Assembly (NCBI GenBank): GCA_963839525.1
Contig: CAWIVJ010000004.1
Coordinates: 33,762 to 97,761 of the forward strand
From: CAWIVJ01 sp963839525
GTDB lineage: Bacteria > Cyanobacteriota > Vampirovibrionia > Gastranaerophilales > Gastranaerophilaceae
DNA length: 64,000 nt
Direction: 5' to 3'
In this document: one piece after another, positions 8,488 to 17,014 of the stretch
Layout: every line of letters begins with the position of its first letter
Position numbering within the stretch: position 1 is the first letter of the stretch
Notes under the pieces: generated by a model
The model's database searches: none
What the model was told of the DNA's origin: nothing
Seen by the model: the letters and a program-made list of their open reading frames with translations, nothing else
Translations under genes and position numbers: made by a program

Positions 8488-9987
8488 ATGGCATTAATTA
8501 AACCGGACGAAATCAGTTCAATTATCAAAAGCAAGATAGAAAAATATGAATCTCAAACAGAGATTTCAAATATTGGTTCTGTGCTTGAAATTGGAGATGG
8601 AATTGCAAGAATTTACGCGCTGAGAAACGTTATGTCAAATGAGCTTGTAGAATTTCAAGACGGGAAGGGTACTTTAGGGATTACCCTTAACCTAGAAGAA
8701 GATAATGTTGGTGTTGTAATTTTAGGTGAATATCAGCATATTAAAGAAGGAATGATAGTTAAAACTACAGGACGTATCGCTTCTGTACCTGTTGGAGATG
8801 ATTTAATAGGAAGAATAGTTGATCCTACCGGAGAAGCAATTGACGGTAAAGGTGACATAAAATTTGAAAAAACCCGTCCGATTGAAAAAGTTGCACCCGG
8901 TATTGTTAAAAGAAAATCAGTTTATCAACCGCTTCAAACCGGTTTAACTTCTATTGATGCTTTAACTCCGATTGGCCGCGGGCAAAGAGAACTAATTATC
9001 GGTGACAGACAAACCGGTAAGACAGCAATTGCAATAGATACGATTATTAATCAAAAAGGTCAGGACGTAATTTGTATTTACGTTGCAATTGGTCAAAAAA
9101 CTTCTACTGTTGCCCAACTGGCAAAAACTTTGGAAAGCCATGGTGCTATGGAATATACAATCATTGTTTCTGCTACGGCAAACGAATCTGCACCTTTGCA
9201 ATATATTGCACCTTTTGCAGGCTGTGCAATGGCAGAAGAATTTTTAGAACAAGGCAAGCATGTTTTAATAATTTATGATGACTTAACAAAACAGGCACAA
9301 GCTTATCGTGCAATGAGTCTGTTATTGAGAAGACCACCAGGGCGTGAAGCTTATCCTGGCGACGTTTTCTACTTGCATTCAAGATTGCTTGAACGCGCAG
9401 TTAAATTATCCGATGAGCTTGGCGGTGGAAGTATTACAGCATTGCCTATTATTGAAACACAAGCAGGTGACGTTTCCGCATATATTCCAACTAACGTAAT
9501 TTCAATTACTGACGGACAAATTTTCCTTGAATCATCACTGTTTAATTCCGGTATAAGACCGGCAATAAATCCGGGAATTTCTGTTTCACGTGTCGGCGGT
9601 GCTGCTCAGACAAAAGGCATTAAGCAAGTTGCAGGAAAGTTAAGACTTGATCTTGCTCAATTTAGAGAATTGGAAGCATTTGCACAATTTGCTTCTGATC
9701 TTGACAAATCGACAAAACAACAATTATTACGTGGACAAAAGCTTACAGAAGTACTTAAGCAGCCTCAATATCAACCATTAAGTGTTGCAGAGCAGGTAAG
9801 TATTTTATTTGCAGCCAATGAAGGTTTGCTAGATAACATTGATAATATAGCAACATTTAAAAAAGATTGGTTTGTTTATTTTAATGCAAATATGTCCGAA
9901 TTAGCCCAAAAACTTAATAGTGGTGAAGCGTTGACGGATGAAAATAAAGAAGCACTAAAGAAAGAAATAGAAAAGTTTAAAGGTTAA
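8488..9987 (+). CDS. atpA: ATP synthase F1 subunit alpha
   Basis: This 499-residue nucleotide-binding subunit has an N-terminal beta barrel, a Walker A motif GDRQTGKTA (near residues 169-177), a Walker B region (VLIIYDDLTK), and the PAINPGISVSRVGG signature. It is full length and intact. CAAGGAG lies upstream of the ATG. It follows delta after about 55 nt and precedes gamma by 28 nt. The catalytic beta gene is not in this window, as in cyanobacteria where beta-epsilon form a second operon. Confidence 0.97.
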   Translation: MALIKPDEISSIIKSKIEKYESQTEISNIGSVLEIGDGIARIYALRNVMSNELVEFQDGKGTLGITLNLEEDNVGVVILGEYQHIKEGMIVKTTGRIASVPVGDDLIGRIVDPTGEAIDGKGDIKFEKTRPIEKVAPGIVKRKSVYQPLQTGLTSIDALTPIGRGQRELIIGDRQTGKTAIAIDTIINQKGQDVICIYVAIGQKTSTVAQLAKTLESHGAMEYTIIVSATANESAPLQYIAPFAGCAMAEEFLEQGKHVLIIYDDLTKQAQAYRAMSLLLRRPPGREAYPGDVFYLHSRLLERAVKLSDELGGGSITALPIIETQAGDVSAYIPTNVISITDGQIFLESSLFNSGIRPAINPGISVSRVGGAAQTKGIKQVAGKLRLDLAQFRELEAFAQFASDLDKSTKQQLLRGQKLTEVLKQPQYQPLSVAEQVSILFAANEGLLDNIDNIATFKKDWFVYFNANMSELAQKLNSGEALTDENKEALKKEIEKFKG

Positions 9988-10015
9988 AGCTTAAAGCAAA
10001 GGATATTGAATAACC

Positions 10016-10939
10016 ATGCCTAATTTGAAGGACATAAAAAGTAGAATACAAAGTGTTGAAAACACAAAAAAAATTACTCGTGCAATGAAAATGGTAGCGG
10101 CTGCAAAAGTTAAAAAAGCTGAAAATTCGGTTAAAGCAGCAAGACCCTTTTCTGAAGAGTTGATTAAAGCATTTAAAAAACTTTTATCCGCTATTGGAGA
10201 TTATTCAAACGAAGGTCTTAAATTCAAAATATCTCTTGAAAATTTCCCCGAACTATTAAAAAAACGTAAGATAAAAACCGTTGGGATTTTAGTTGTAACC
10301 TCCAATAAAGGATTGGCAGGAGCTTACAATGCTAATATCATTAGAAATGTTTTAAAACAAATTAAAGAAAATAAAGAACAGGGAATTGAATCAAAACTTT
10401 TTATAGTAGGTCAAAAAGGAATTTCTTCTTTAAAAAGAAAAACCGCGGAATTTGCTTTTGAAATTTTGCAAACATATGTAAAAGTTGCCAATGAAATATC
10501 AGCCGCAGGAGCAGAGACTATTGCCGAAGATTTAGCTGAGAGTTTTGTTTCAGGACAAATTGATTCAATTGAAATTTTTACTACAAAGTTTAAAAATATG
10601 ATGTCTTATTCTGCTCAAAAATGGTCTTTACTACCAATAAAAATTGAAACAAAAACAGAAAAAGAAACAGGACTTAATCCTGTAATGATTTTTGAACCAA
10701 GTAATAAAGCAATTTTACAAAAAATTGTACCTCTTTATATAACAAATACTATTTATCAAGCATTATTAGAGGCACAGGCAAGTGAACTTGCATCCCGTAT
10801 GACAGCAATGTCTGCAGCTTCAAATAATGCAGAAGAAATGATAAGAACACTAACAATTGATTATAATAAAGCACGTCAAGGGGCAATCACACAGGAGCTT
10901 TTAGAAGTAGTTTCAGGTGCAGATGCACTAAAAGGTTAA
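10016..10939 (+). CDS. atpG: ATP synthase F1 subunit gamma
   Basis: A 307-residue central-stalk protein. The N-terminal MPNLKDIKSRIQSVENTKKI and C-terminal TMSAASNNAEEMI segments are the coiled-coil halves that turn inside the alpha-beta ring. The length is slightly above the ~290 norm. I see no obvious redox-regulatory cysteine pair of the chloroplast type. It is the last gene of the operon, and its stop is only 2 nt from the stop of the convergent response regulator gene, with no terminator hairpin between. Confidence 0.95.
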   Translation: MPNLKDIKSRIQSVENTKKITRAMKMVAAAKVKKAENSVKAARPFSEELIKAFKKLLSAIGDYSNEGLKFKISLENFPELLKKRKIKTVGILVVTSNKGLAGAYNANIIRNVLKQIKENKEQGIESKLFIVGQKGISSLKRKTAEFAFEILQTYVKVANEISAAGAETIAEDLAESFVSGQIDSIEIFTTKFKNMMSYSAQKWSLLPIKIETKTEKETGLNPVMIFEPSNKAILQKIVPLYITNTIYQALLEAQASELASRMTAMSAASNNAEEMIRTLTIDYNKARQGAITQELLEVVSGADALKG

Positions 10940-10941
10940 TA

Positions 10942-11574
10942 TTATTTTAAATCATTAATAACTCTAAAAAGCTCTTTTTGCCAATCGTCAATCTTTTCAA
11001 TGTAAAACTCCGCACCTTTCATTTTACACATTTGCTTATGTTCTTTTTTAGCAGATGCGGACATTATACCTATTTTAACAGCTTTTTGTTTATTTGCAGC
11101 TACTTTTTTTAACTCCTCTAACAGAATAAAACCTTCTCTTTCTGTTGGAATAAATAAGTCCATTATTACCAAATCAAAAATTTGTTTCTTAAATTTCTCA
11201 ATAGCATCATAAATCTCTTTTGATGTAACAACTTCATAACCAAATTGTTGAAAAAGTACACTAAGCTGATAAGTTATTACACCCAAATCATCAATTATCA
11301 AAATATTTTTTTTAGGTAAATTAAATTCATCTTCTCCTGAAGTACCTTCATTTGAAAAATGGCTAGCAGAAACAGGTTGAGTTGACTGTTTTATAGGCGG
11401 TTTTCCTTCTTTCATTGCCTTTTTAGCTTCAGAGAAAATGCTTTCTATTTCTTCTAACTGTTTTCTTAACATAGCCATAGTAATTTCCTGATCTTCAGGA
11501 ATAACTCTTTCTGTTAAACCGAAAAACTTTTTTAAAAATGATTCATCTAAATCGATATTTACTTTATCAACCAT
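10942..11574 (-). CDS. Response regulator with C-terminal receiver domain
   Basis: The 210-residue protein has an N-terminal ~90 residues that I do not recognise (helical, then a low-complexity linker with TQPVSAS) and a C-terminal receiver domain: acidic pocket IDD, phospho-acceptor Asp in LVIMDLF, Ser/Thr switch region (IMSAS) and the conserved Lys in YIEK. There is no DNA-binding output domain, so it probably acts through protein contacts. No kinase gene is adjacent. A GGAG site lies 6 nt before the ATG. It is convergent with atpG. Confidence 0.85.
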   Translation of the reverse strand: MVDKVNIDLDESFLKKFFGLTERVIPEDQEITMAMLRKQLEEIESIFSEAKKAMKEGKPPIKQSTQPVSASHFSNEGTSGEDEFNLPKKNILIIDDLGVITYQLSVLFQQFGYEVVTSKEIYDAIEKFKKQIFDLVIMDLFIPTEREGFILLEELKKVAANKQKAVKIGIMSASAKKEHKQMCKMKGAEFYIEKIDDWQKELFRVINDLK

Positions 11575-11706
11575 TTAAAACTCCAAACCAATACCAACAA
11601 TAAAATCTTAATACAAATATAAAAAAAAGAAACATATAATCGTTGTATTTTTTAGAAACAAAAATGCAAAAAACATTCTTAATATCTAGAATATTATACA
11701 TTTTTT

Positions 11707-11715
11707 TGATAAAAT
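11707..11715 (+). promoter_or_regulatory. Extended -10 box 7 nt before the GH13-like gene
   Basis: TG-A-TAAAAT ends 7 nt before the ATG at 11723, with no Shine-Dalgarno in between. This is the leaderless arrangement seen at several other genes in the window. Confidence 0.5.
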
Positions 11716-11722
11716 AAACTTT

Positions 11723-13270
11723 ATGAAAAAATTTAATAAAATTATCTTTTTAACATTATTTATATTTTTAAGTTTTGTTCCAAAAGTTTTTTGCTCAACA
11801 GTCTGGAATAATGACTTAAAGACATTATTCCTCTCAAATAAGTCAATAATTTATGTGATTAATTTAAGAACATTTAATGCTAAAGATAAAAATGGAAATG
11901 GAATTATTGAAGAAGAAGCCGGTGAAGAAAGAGGGACTTTCTTAAATGCAATTGACAGGCTTGATGAATTGGTAAAATACGGAATTAATACTATCCAATT
12001 ATTACCTGTCACTTCTGTGGGAAAAACAAAAGCTTTAGGAACTGCGGGCTCACTTTACGCTGCATCAAGTTTTAATGAGCTTAATCCTCAATTAAAAAGC
12101 TCTGAATCTAAATTATCTCTTTATGATGAAATGAAGTTGTTTGTTGAAGAATGTCATAAACGAAATATTAGAGTAATTGCAGATTTGCCCTGTTGCGCTT
12201 CTTATGATTTATATTTAAAAAAACCTGAATTATTTGCAAAAGATAAAAATCAAAACCCTTTACTGCCTGTAGATTGGACTGATGTAAGATTGCTTGATGC
12301 AGGTTTAGACGAACAACTTAATATAGATGTTTATAACCTGTACGCAAACTTTATAGATTTAATGGAAGGTTTGAATGTCGATGGTATTAGAGCCAGCATT
12401 GCAACGACAAAATCTTATTTTTTCTGGAAAAAACTTATTGATAAAACAAGAAAAGGAAATCCTCAATTCCTTTTTATTGCAGAAGTATCTCCTCTCTCAA
12501 AAAAAGTTTCAGATAATATAGCCTTTACTCCTTATGAAAAACTTTTAGAAGCCGGTTTCGATGGTTATTATGGAAGCTATTCAGAATTAAGGAACTGGCG
12601 AGATTCAAAAGATTTATTTGCTTCAGTTGAATCCGATATAAAAATAAGTAAAAAATATTCCGGTAATAAGAGAGTTTTAGGAAATTTTTCAACACACGAT
12701 CAAATTAGTCCTATTTTAATAAATGGTCCTCAATTTAGTAAAATGATTATCTGGTTAAGTTCAACTTTACCTTTAAATTCTTATTATATCGACGGATTTC
12801 CAACAGGTGATAATTACATTTATTCCTGGGCTAATCGTAAAGCGCCTAAAACATTTACTGACGATGATTATTACTTTGTTCATCGCGGGCAACTGGACAT
12901 CTTTAACTTTTCAAGAAAACCTTCAGGTAAACATTATGATATTTTACAAGATTTTATAATTGCTAATAAATTTAAAAACCTAGCTAAAGATATTTTATCA
13001 AATGGAAACTTTATACCCTTAAAAGTTTCTTCTCAAAGTGTTTTTGCTTATGCCAGAAGCTATAACAAAGAGACTATTATTGTTATTGGAAATTTAAATT
13101 TTAAAGAGACACAAAATGTTAAAGTAAAAGTTCCCAAAATTAATAATGATTTAATTTCTATTCCAATAAAAATATCAAGTATTCCCAAGATTCTAAAAGG
13201 TGAAATTAATACAAGTCTTGCTCCAGGAGAAGTTCAGGTTCTTTTGTTTAACTTACTTGAGGTCAAGTAA
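11723..13270 (+). CDS. Exported alpha-amylase-family (GH13-like) protein with altered catalytic site
   Basis: This 515-residue protein has a signal peptide (about residues 1-24), a Ca-binding-like loop DKNGNGI (residues 55-61) and a TIM-barrel in the alpha-amylase pattern. Region I is VIADLPCC (151-158), region III has the acid/base Glu in FIAEVS (Glu254), and region IV is NFSTHDQ (His325, Asp326). Region II reads DGIRASIAT, so the position normally held by the catalytic nucleophile Asp is Ser225. A C-terminal beta domain follows. It may be inactive, binding-only, or mechanistically different. Its 3' end overlaps folP by 18 nt inside a hairpin. Confidence 0.8.
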   Translation: MKKFNKIIFLTLFIFLSFVPKVFCSTVWNNDLKTLFLSNKSIIYVINLRTFNAKDKNGNGIIEEEAGEERGTFLNAIDRLDELVKYGINTIQLLPVTSVGKTKALGTAGSLYAASSFNELNPQLKSSESKLSLYDEMKLFVEECHKRNIRVIADLPCCASYDLYLKKPELFAKDKNQNPLLPVDWTDVRLLDAGLDEQLNIDVYNLYANFIDLMEGLNVDGIRASIATTKSYFFWKKLIDKTRKGNPQFLFIAEVSPLSKKVSDNIAFTPYEKLLEAGFDGYYGSYSELRNWRDSKDLFASVESDIKISKKYSGNKRVLGNFSTHDQISPILINGPQFSKMIIWLSSTLPLNSYYIDGFPTGDNYIYSWANRKAPKTFTDDDYYFVHRGQLDIFNFSRKPSGKHYDILQDFIIANKFKNLAKDILSNGNFIPLKVSSQSVFAYARSYNKETIIVIGNLNFKETQNVKVKVPKINNDLISIPIKISSIPKILKGEINTSLAPGEVQVLLFNLLEVK

Positions 13271-13273
13271 GTT
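13250..13273. terminator. Terminator hairpin built into the overlapping ends of two convergent genes
   Basis: AACTTACTTGA / TCAAGTAAGTT is a perfect 11-nt inverted repeat with a 2-nt centre (a 10-bp stem with an AGGT loop in RNA), followed on the plus strand by a T run. It codes for the last residues of both the GH13-like protein and FolP, whose reading frames overlap at 13253-13270. Confidence 0.7.
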
Positions 13274-14422
13274 TTTATGTAATTTAACATTGTGAACCCG
13301 TATAAAATTAACCTTTTTGTCAATAATAATTGAATTTAGAGCTAATGTTAAAATATCTTTTATCTCATTCGATTCTTTTTGCACTCCTAGCAGGTTTTTC
13401 CTTGAAACACCAAGCATAATAGGGTACCCCAAAGAAAATAATTCACCAACACGATTTATAATCTCAAAATTTTGCTCTCTGGTCTTACCAAAACCTATTC
13501 CTGCATCAATAATAATATTTTCAGGATTAATTCCGCACTCAATTGCAAAATCTGTTTTCTTCTTTAAATCTAAGAAAATTTCATCCATTAAATTCTCATA
13601 TTGAGGTTTAATTTGCATATTTTCAGGAGTTCCTTTAGAATGTTGAATAATTACAGGAACATTAAGCTTTGCTGCTGTTTTTGCCATATCAGAGTCATAT
13701 TCTAACCCTGAAACATCATTGATTATATCTGCACCTGCTTCTATACATTTTCTAGCAACTTCTGCGCTTCTTGTATCAACGCTAATCGGTGTTCTAATCT
13801 CTTTTTCCTTGGCAAAATTCAAAACGGGCAACAATTTTTCGAGTTGATCCTGAGCAGAAACAGGAGTAGAAAAAGGTCTTGTAGACTCTGCGCCAATATC
13901 AATTATATCCGCCCCTTCCTCAATCATTTCAAGTAAACGTTTGGCTGATTCCTCAAATTCAAAAAACTCTCCGCCATCAGAAAATGAATCCTTAGTCAAA
14001 TTCAAAACACCAACAATATAAGGTCTTGTAAAATCAAACTTTGTCTGTGTTATCTGTATAGGGTTGAACTTAAAATGAAGATTATTTTCTATTAAATCCG
14101 CCAATTTTGACAGTTTAAAAGGCTGCATTCGAAGTTTTTGTGCTATTTTTTCAAGCTGTGAAAAGCTTCCGCCCAAAAGACAATCTGTTTTTTCTATTTT
14201 AGAAGTAATTGTTTCCCTGTGAACAGCACAATCGGCTCCAACAGAAATTGCTGTTTGCTTTAAAATGTTTGCTTGAGGAACTGTTAAATCAAATATTTTT
14301 ATGTTTTTATAACGAAATTTACTAACAACTTTGGACAAATAAGATTTATCGAACCCTATACATTCAAGTTCTTTCTCTAAATTTGCATTAACATCTTTTA
14401 AAACAAATTCTTTCATTAACAT
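13253..14422 (-). CDS. folP: Dihydropteroate synthase with N-terminal extension
   Basis: The enzyme joins p-aminobenzoate to dihydropterin pyrophosphate in folate synthesis. The C-terminal ~260 residues show the DHPS pattern: VGVLNLTKDSFSDGG (from residue 137), IDIGAESTRP, ISVDTR, IINDVSG, and IDAGIGFGKT near the C terminus. The first ~130 residues are an extra domain that I do not recognise, making the protein 389 rather than ~280 residues; extended forms are known from several phyla. The start may be either Met1 or Met3. Its 3' end overlaps the GH13-like gene. Confidence 0.9.
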   Translation of the reverse strand: MLMKEFVLKDVNANLEKELECIGFDKSYLSKVVSKFRYKNIKIFDLTVPQANILKQTAISVGADCAVHRETITSKIEKTDCLLGGSFSQLEKIAQKLRMQPFKLSKLADLIENNLHFKFNPIQITQTKFDFTRPYIVGVLNLTKDSFSDGGEFFEFEESAKRLLEMIEEGADIIDIGAESTRPFSTPVSAQDQLEKLLPVLNFAKEKEIRTPISVDTRSAEVARKCIEAGADIINDVSGLEYDSDMAKTAAKLNVPVIIQHSKGTPENMQIKPQYENLMDEIFLDLKKKTDFAIECGINPENIIIDAGIGFGKTREQNFEIINRVGELFSLGYPIMLGVSRKNLLGVQKESNEIKDILTLALNSIIIDKKVNFIRVHNVKLHKNLLDLK

Positions 14423-14435
14423 AATGATAACATAA

Positions 14436-14473
14436 AGAGAGCGGGCTTGTCATAGTCACCAAGTCCGCTCTCT
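14436..14473. terminator. Long hairpin between a small gene and folP
   Basis: AGAGAGCGGGCTTG and CAAGTCCGCTCTCT pair over 14 bp with one G-U, around a 10-nt loop. No long T run follows on either strand, so it may be a weak terminator, an attenuator for folP on the minus strand, or an mRNA stabiliser. Confidence 0.55.
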
Positions 14474-14492
14474 CAATCATGTTATTAAATTA

Positions 14493-14642
14493 TTATTTTT
14501 TAATTAACCGTAATTGTTGTAACTCTCTGAAATCTCTTAAATATGTGTTTTTCTCTTTAAACGATACTCCAAACGAAATATTCCCCTTTCTTGACGGAGG
14601 AACATTTGGCGGAATAACATTAATAGTCCTAAAATTTATCAT
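14493..14642 (-). CDS. Small protein with an N-terminal ISFG motif
   Basis: A 49-residue basic protein starting at an ATG preceded by AAAGG with good spacing; a TATAAT box lies about 35 nt upstream at 14678-14683. The sequence has a Pro-rich stretch (NVIPPNVPPSRKG), then NISFGVSF and a charged helix (YLRDFRELQQLRL). I recognise no family. The NISFG segment resembles NVAFG in the protein at 44697-45128, which has the same N-terminal position. A 71-codon frame on the opposite strand is less plausible because it lacks a ribosome binding site. Confidence 0.6.
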   Translation of the reverse strand: MINFRTINVIPPNVPPSRKGNISFGVSFKEKNTYLRDFRELQQLRLIKK

Positions 14643-14811
14643 ATCTTACCTTTTTCTTTCAACTAAACTCGTTAAGTATTATAAAAAAAAATAACTTTTT
14701 TTTTGCTAATATATTATATTAAAAAAACTGCTAATTTTATTAAAACCGTTGAAGGATAATTTTTTAAGCAATTTTAAATTTAATTTTACATTTCTTAATA
14801 CCTCTGCTTTT

Positions 14812-14850
14812 TAAAAAAAACTGATGATTTACAGAGTTACTAATCATCAG
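14812..14850 (-). terminator. Rho-independent terminator at the end of the 58-residue gene
   Basis: Arms CTGATGATT (14821-14829) and AATCATCAG (14842-14850) flank an 11-nt loop, and on the minus strand the stem is followed by an 8-nt T run. The stop codon of the small gene lies at the base of the right arm. Confidence 0.75.
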
Positions 14851-15016
14851 GTTTTTTAGGCTTATCGTCATCAGGTTCTATCCAAACCAAAGTATTATAA
14901 ATTGGCTTATTAAAAGGATTTAGCGAATCATTCCAGTCTAAAAAAGGATTTTTTGCTTTTTTATTGACTGAATTTATTTTTCTATTCAACAATTTTGCAT
15001 ATGTCATTAATTTCAT
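14840..15016 (-). CDS. Small hypothetical protein with acidic, Pro-rich tail
   Basis: A 58-residue protein. The first half is basic and helical (YAKLLNRKINSVNKKAK), the middle is aromatic (PFLDWNDSLNPFNKP), and the tail is acidic (EPDDDKPKKPDD). The ATG is preceded by AGGGAG at 8 nt. It ends in its own terminator. No family is recognised; it is soluble and probably monocistronic. Confidence 0.65.
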   Translation of the reverse strand: MKLMTYAKLLNRKINSVNKKAKNPFLDWNDSLNPFNKPIYNTLVWIEPDDDKPKKPDD

Positions 15017-15138
15017 CTTTTCATCTCCCTTTATTTTTAACCTTAATTTTTAACTTTAATTTCCTACTTTATCTTATCCAACATTATTATTTACCCATGC
15101 ACTTCAATAATAATCACCGAAAAGTATAATATTTTTCT

Positions 15139-15147
15139 GTTAAAATT
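15139..15147 (+). promoter_or_regulatory. Extended -10 box 5 nt before thiL
   Basis: TG-T-TAAAAT ends 5 nt before the thiL ATG, and no Shine-Dalgarno is present. The same TGTTAAAAT arrangement precedes the leftward mtaB gene. I see no TPP riboswitch in the available space. Confidence 0.55.
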
Positions 15148-15152
15148 AAAGA

Positions 15153-16097
15153 ATGAAAGAACTTGAACTTCTGGAAATTATAAGAAATACTTTATCTGAG
15201 AACTCCCACCTTGGCGATGATTGCGCATATTTGAAAGATTTGGGAATCGTAATAACCCAAGATAATTTAGTTGAAGATATACACTTTTCGGTTAAATTTT
15301 CAACCCCATATCAGATAGGTCATAAGTCTATAGTTGTTAATTTAAGCGATATTTTTGCGTCAGGGGCTATTCCAAAATATTTAACTGTTTCTCTTTCTCT
15401 TCCTAAAAATATTGAAAATAAGTTTATTAAAGAATTTTATTTAGCGTGTGAAAAACTATCAAAAGAATTTAAATTCGAAATAGTAGGAGGAGATATAACA
15501 GGTTCAGATAAAATCTTTATATCCATTTGCGCAATAGGTTTGACAAAGGGGCGAAAAATTTCATCAAGAAAAAATGCAAAAATTGGAGATTTCGTTATAA
15601 CAACAGGAAATCATGGCTCAAGTGCTGCCGGACTTTGGTTATTAAAAGAAAAAAGAGAGGAAAAAAACAATCCATTAATTTCAACACATCTCATGCCTGT
15701 TGCTCAAAAAGATTTTTCAGAAGAAATTTCTACAAAAACTAATAGAGATTACGCGATGATGGATACATCCGACGGGCTTGCCGACGCTCTTTTTAAAATT
15801 GCTCAAGCAAGTAATGTAATGCTTTCAATTGATTTTTATAAAATTCCTTATGATAAAAACATTGAAAAAGCAGCAAAAAAAGCCAATATTGATTTCAAGG
15901 ATTGGATATTTTACGGAGGAGAAGATTTTCAAATAGTTGCTTGTATTAATGAAGAAAATCTTAAAAAAATTGATAAGAATTTATATACAATAATCGGGCA
16001 AGTTGAAGAAAAAAAGGAAAATCATTTTGTTGAAATTAATTTTAAAAACAAAATCCAAAAAATAACCGATTTAAATAAGACATTTAACCATTTTTAA
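15153..16097 (+). CDS. thiL: Thiamine-monophosphate kinase
   Basis: This 314-residue enzyme phosphorylates thiamine monophosphate to the active cofactor thiamine diphosphate. It belongs to the PurM/ThiL fold: an N-terminal GDDCA motif, the Mg-binding TQDNLVEDIHF, LSDIFASG, a VGGDITGSD loop and a C-terminal FYGGEDFQIV. The length is typical. Its only nearby upstream signal is an extended -10 box, so the mRNA may be leaderless. The stop codon overlaps the stop of the convergent glycosyltransferase gene by 4 nt. Confidence 0.93.
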   Translation: MKELELLEIIRNTLSENSHLGDDCAYLKDLGIVITQDNLVEDIHFSVKFSTPYQIGHKSIVVNLSDIFASGAIPKYLTVSLSLPKNIENKFIKEFYLACEKLSKEFKFEIVGGDITGSDKIFISICAIGLTKGRKISSRKNAKIGDFVITTGNHGSSAAGLWLLKEKREEKNNPLISTHLMPVAQKDFSEEISTKTNRDYAMMDTSDGLADALFKIAQASNVMLSIDFYKIPYDKNIEKAAKKANIDFKDWIFYGGEDFQIVACINEENLKKIDKNLYTIIGQVEEKKENHFVEINFKNKIQKITDLNKTFNHF

Positions 16098-17014
16098 CTT
16101 TTTGTTTGACCAACCTTACTTTGAAATACCTCAGGGCATAAATCCATAATTTCTTTCATTTCCTTAAATTTTTGATGTTTTAAATATAACTTAAAAAAGC
16201 CTAAAGCTAATTTAGGAATATGATTATGTCCTTTAATTTCTTTATATTCCGGGCATATTCTTTTTAATTCAATATTAAAATTTAATTCTTTTACTCCATA
16301 CTTCAAATGAAGAACTTCAGTATTATTTGAACTTTCCCACCAAATTCCATCCCTATGTCTGCGATAATCGGCCATAACTTCATCGATAAATTTTATTTTT
16401 CCTTTTTGGGCATGTAATAAATGTAAGAAATAATCTCCCGGCATAATATTTTCCGGAAATAAATCAAAAATTGATTCCTTATCATTAAAGCGCCAACGAT
16501 ACACAACAGAATTTGTTTGAATAAAATTGTGCCTCAATAAATCTTCAATATTTAAAATATCTTTGTTAAATATTAATTCTTTAGCGGGAAATATTTTATC
16601 AGGTATAGAGCCATCTTCAAAAAAGACTCTAACAGAATGAAAACAAACAGAAAAATCAGGATTAGCATCTAAAAAATCAACTTGTTTTTGAAGTTTTAAA
16701 GGATCTGTCCAATAATCGTCTCCTTCGCACAAAGCAACATATTCACCTTTTATTCTTGGGAAATTATATGTCTTTGATATAGATTTTCCTTTTGAAAATT
16801 GATTTTCAATTTGATAAATTGGTTTCACGATGTCTGGATATTTCTTTTCATATTCTTTAATTATTTCTGCTGTATTATCTGTTGAAGCGTCATCATGAAT
16901 AATAATCTCAAAAGAAAAGTTCGTTTTTTGCATCAAAAAACTTTCAAGTGTCTGTCTTATAAACTTCTCATGGTTATATGTTACACAACATATTGATACT
17001 TTTGGTTCAGTCAT
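16094..17014 (-). CDS. Family 2 glycosyltransferase
   Basis: The 306-residue protein has the GT-A fold signature: VSICCVTYNHEKFI at the N terminus, IIHDDASTDNT around residue 45, and the metal-binding EGDDYW near residue 95. It has no membrane segment, so it acts on the cytoplasmic face. It is the last gene of a leftward glycan cluster and overlaps the preceding acetyltransferase gene by 4 nt (ATGA). The acceptor is unknown. Confidence 0.88.
   Translation of the reverse strand: MTEPKVSICCVTYNHEKFIRQTLESFLMQKTNFSFEIIIHDDASTDNTAEIIKEYEKKYPDIVKPIYQIENQFSKGKSISKTYNFPRIKGEYVALCEGDDYWTDPLKLQKQVDFLDANPDFSVCFHSVRVFFEDGSIPDKIFPAKELIFNKDILNIEDLLRHNFIQTNSVVYRWRFNDKESIFDLFPENIMPGDYFLHLLHAQKGKIKFIDEVMADYRRHRDGIWWESSNNTEVLHLKYGVKELNFNIELKRICPEYKEIKGHNHIPKLALGFFKLYLKHQKFKEMKEIMDLCPEVFQSKVGQTKS

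Noticed and set aside
14479..14694. 71-codon frame on the plus strand
   Set aside because: It lacks a ribosome binding site and is mostly Ile/Leu/Lys as expected from AT-rich DNA; the opposite strand holds a better-supported 49-residue gene and a hairpin.
15017..15152. TPP riboswitch before thiL
   Set aside because: No CUGAGA-type core is present, and the promoter sits 5 nt from the ATG.
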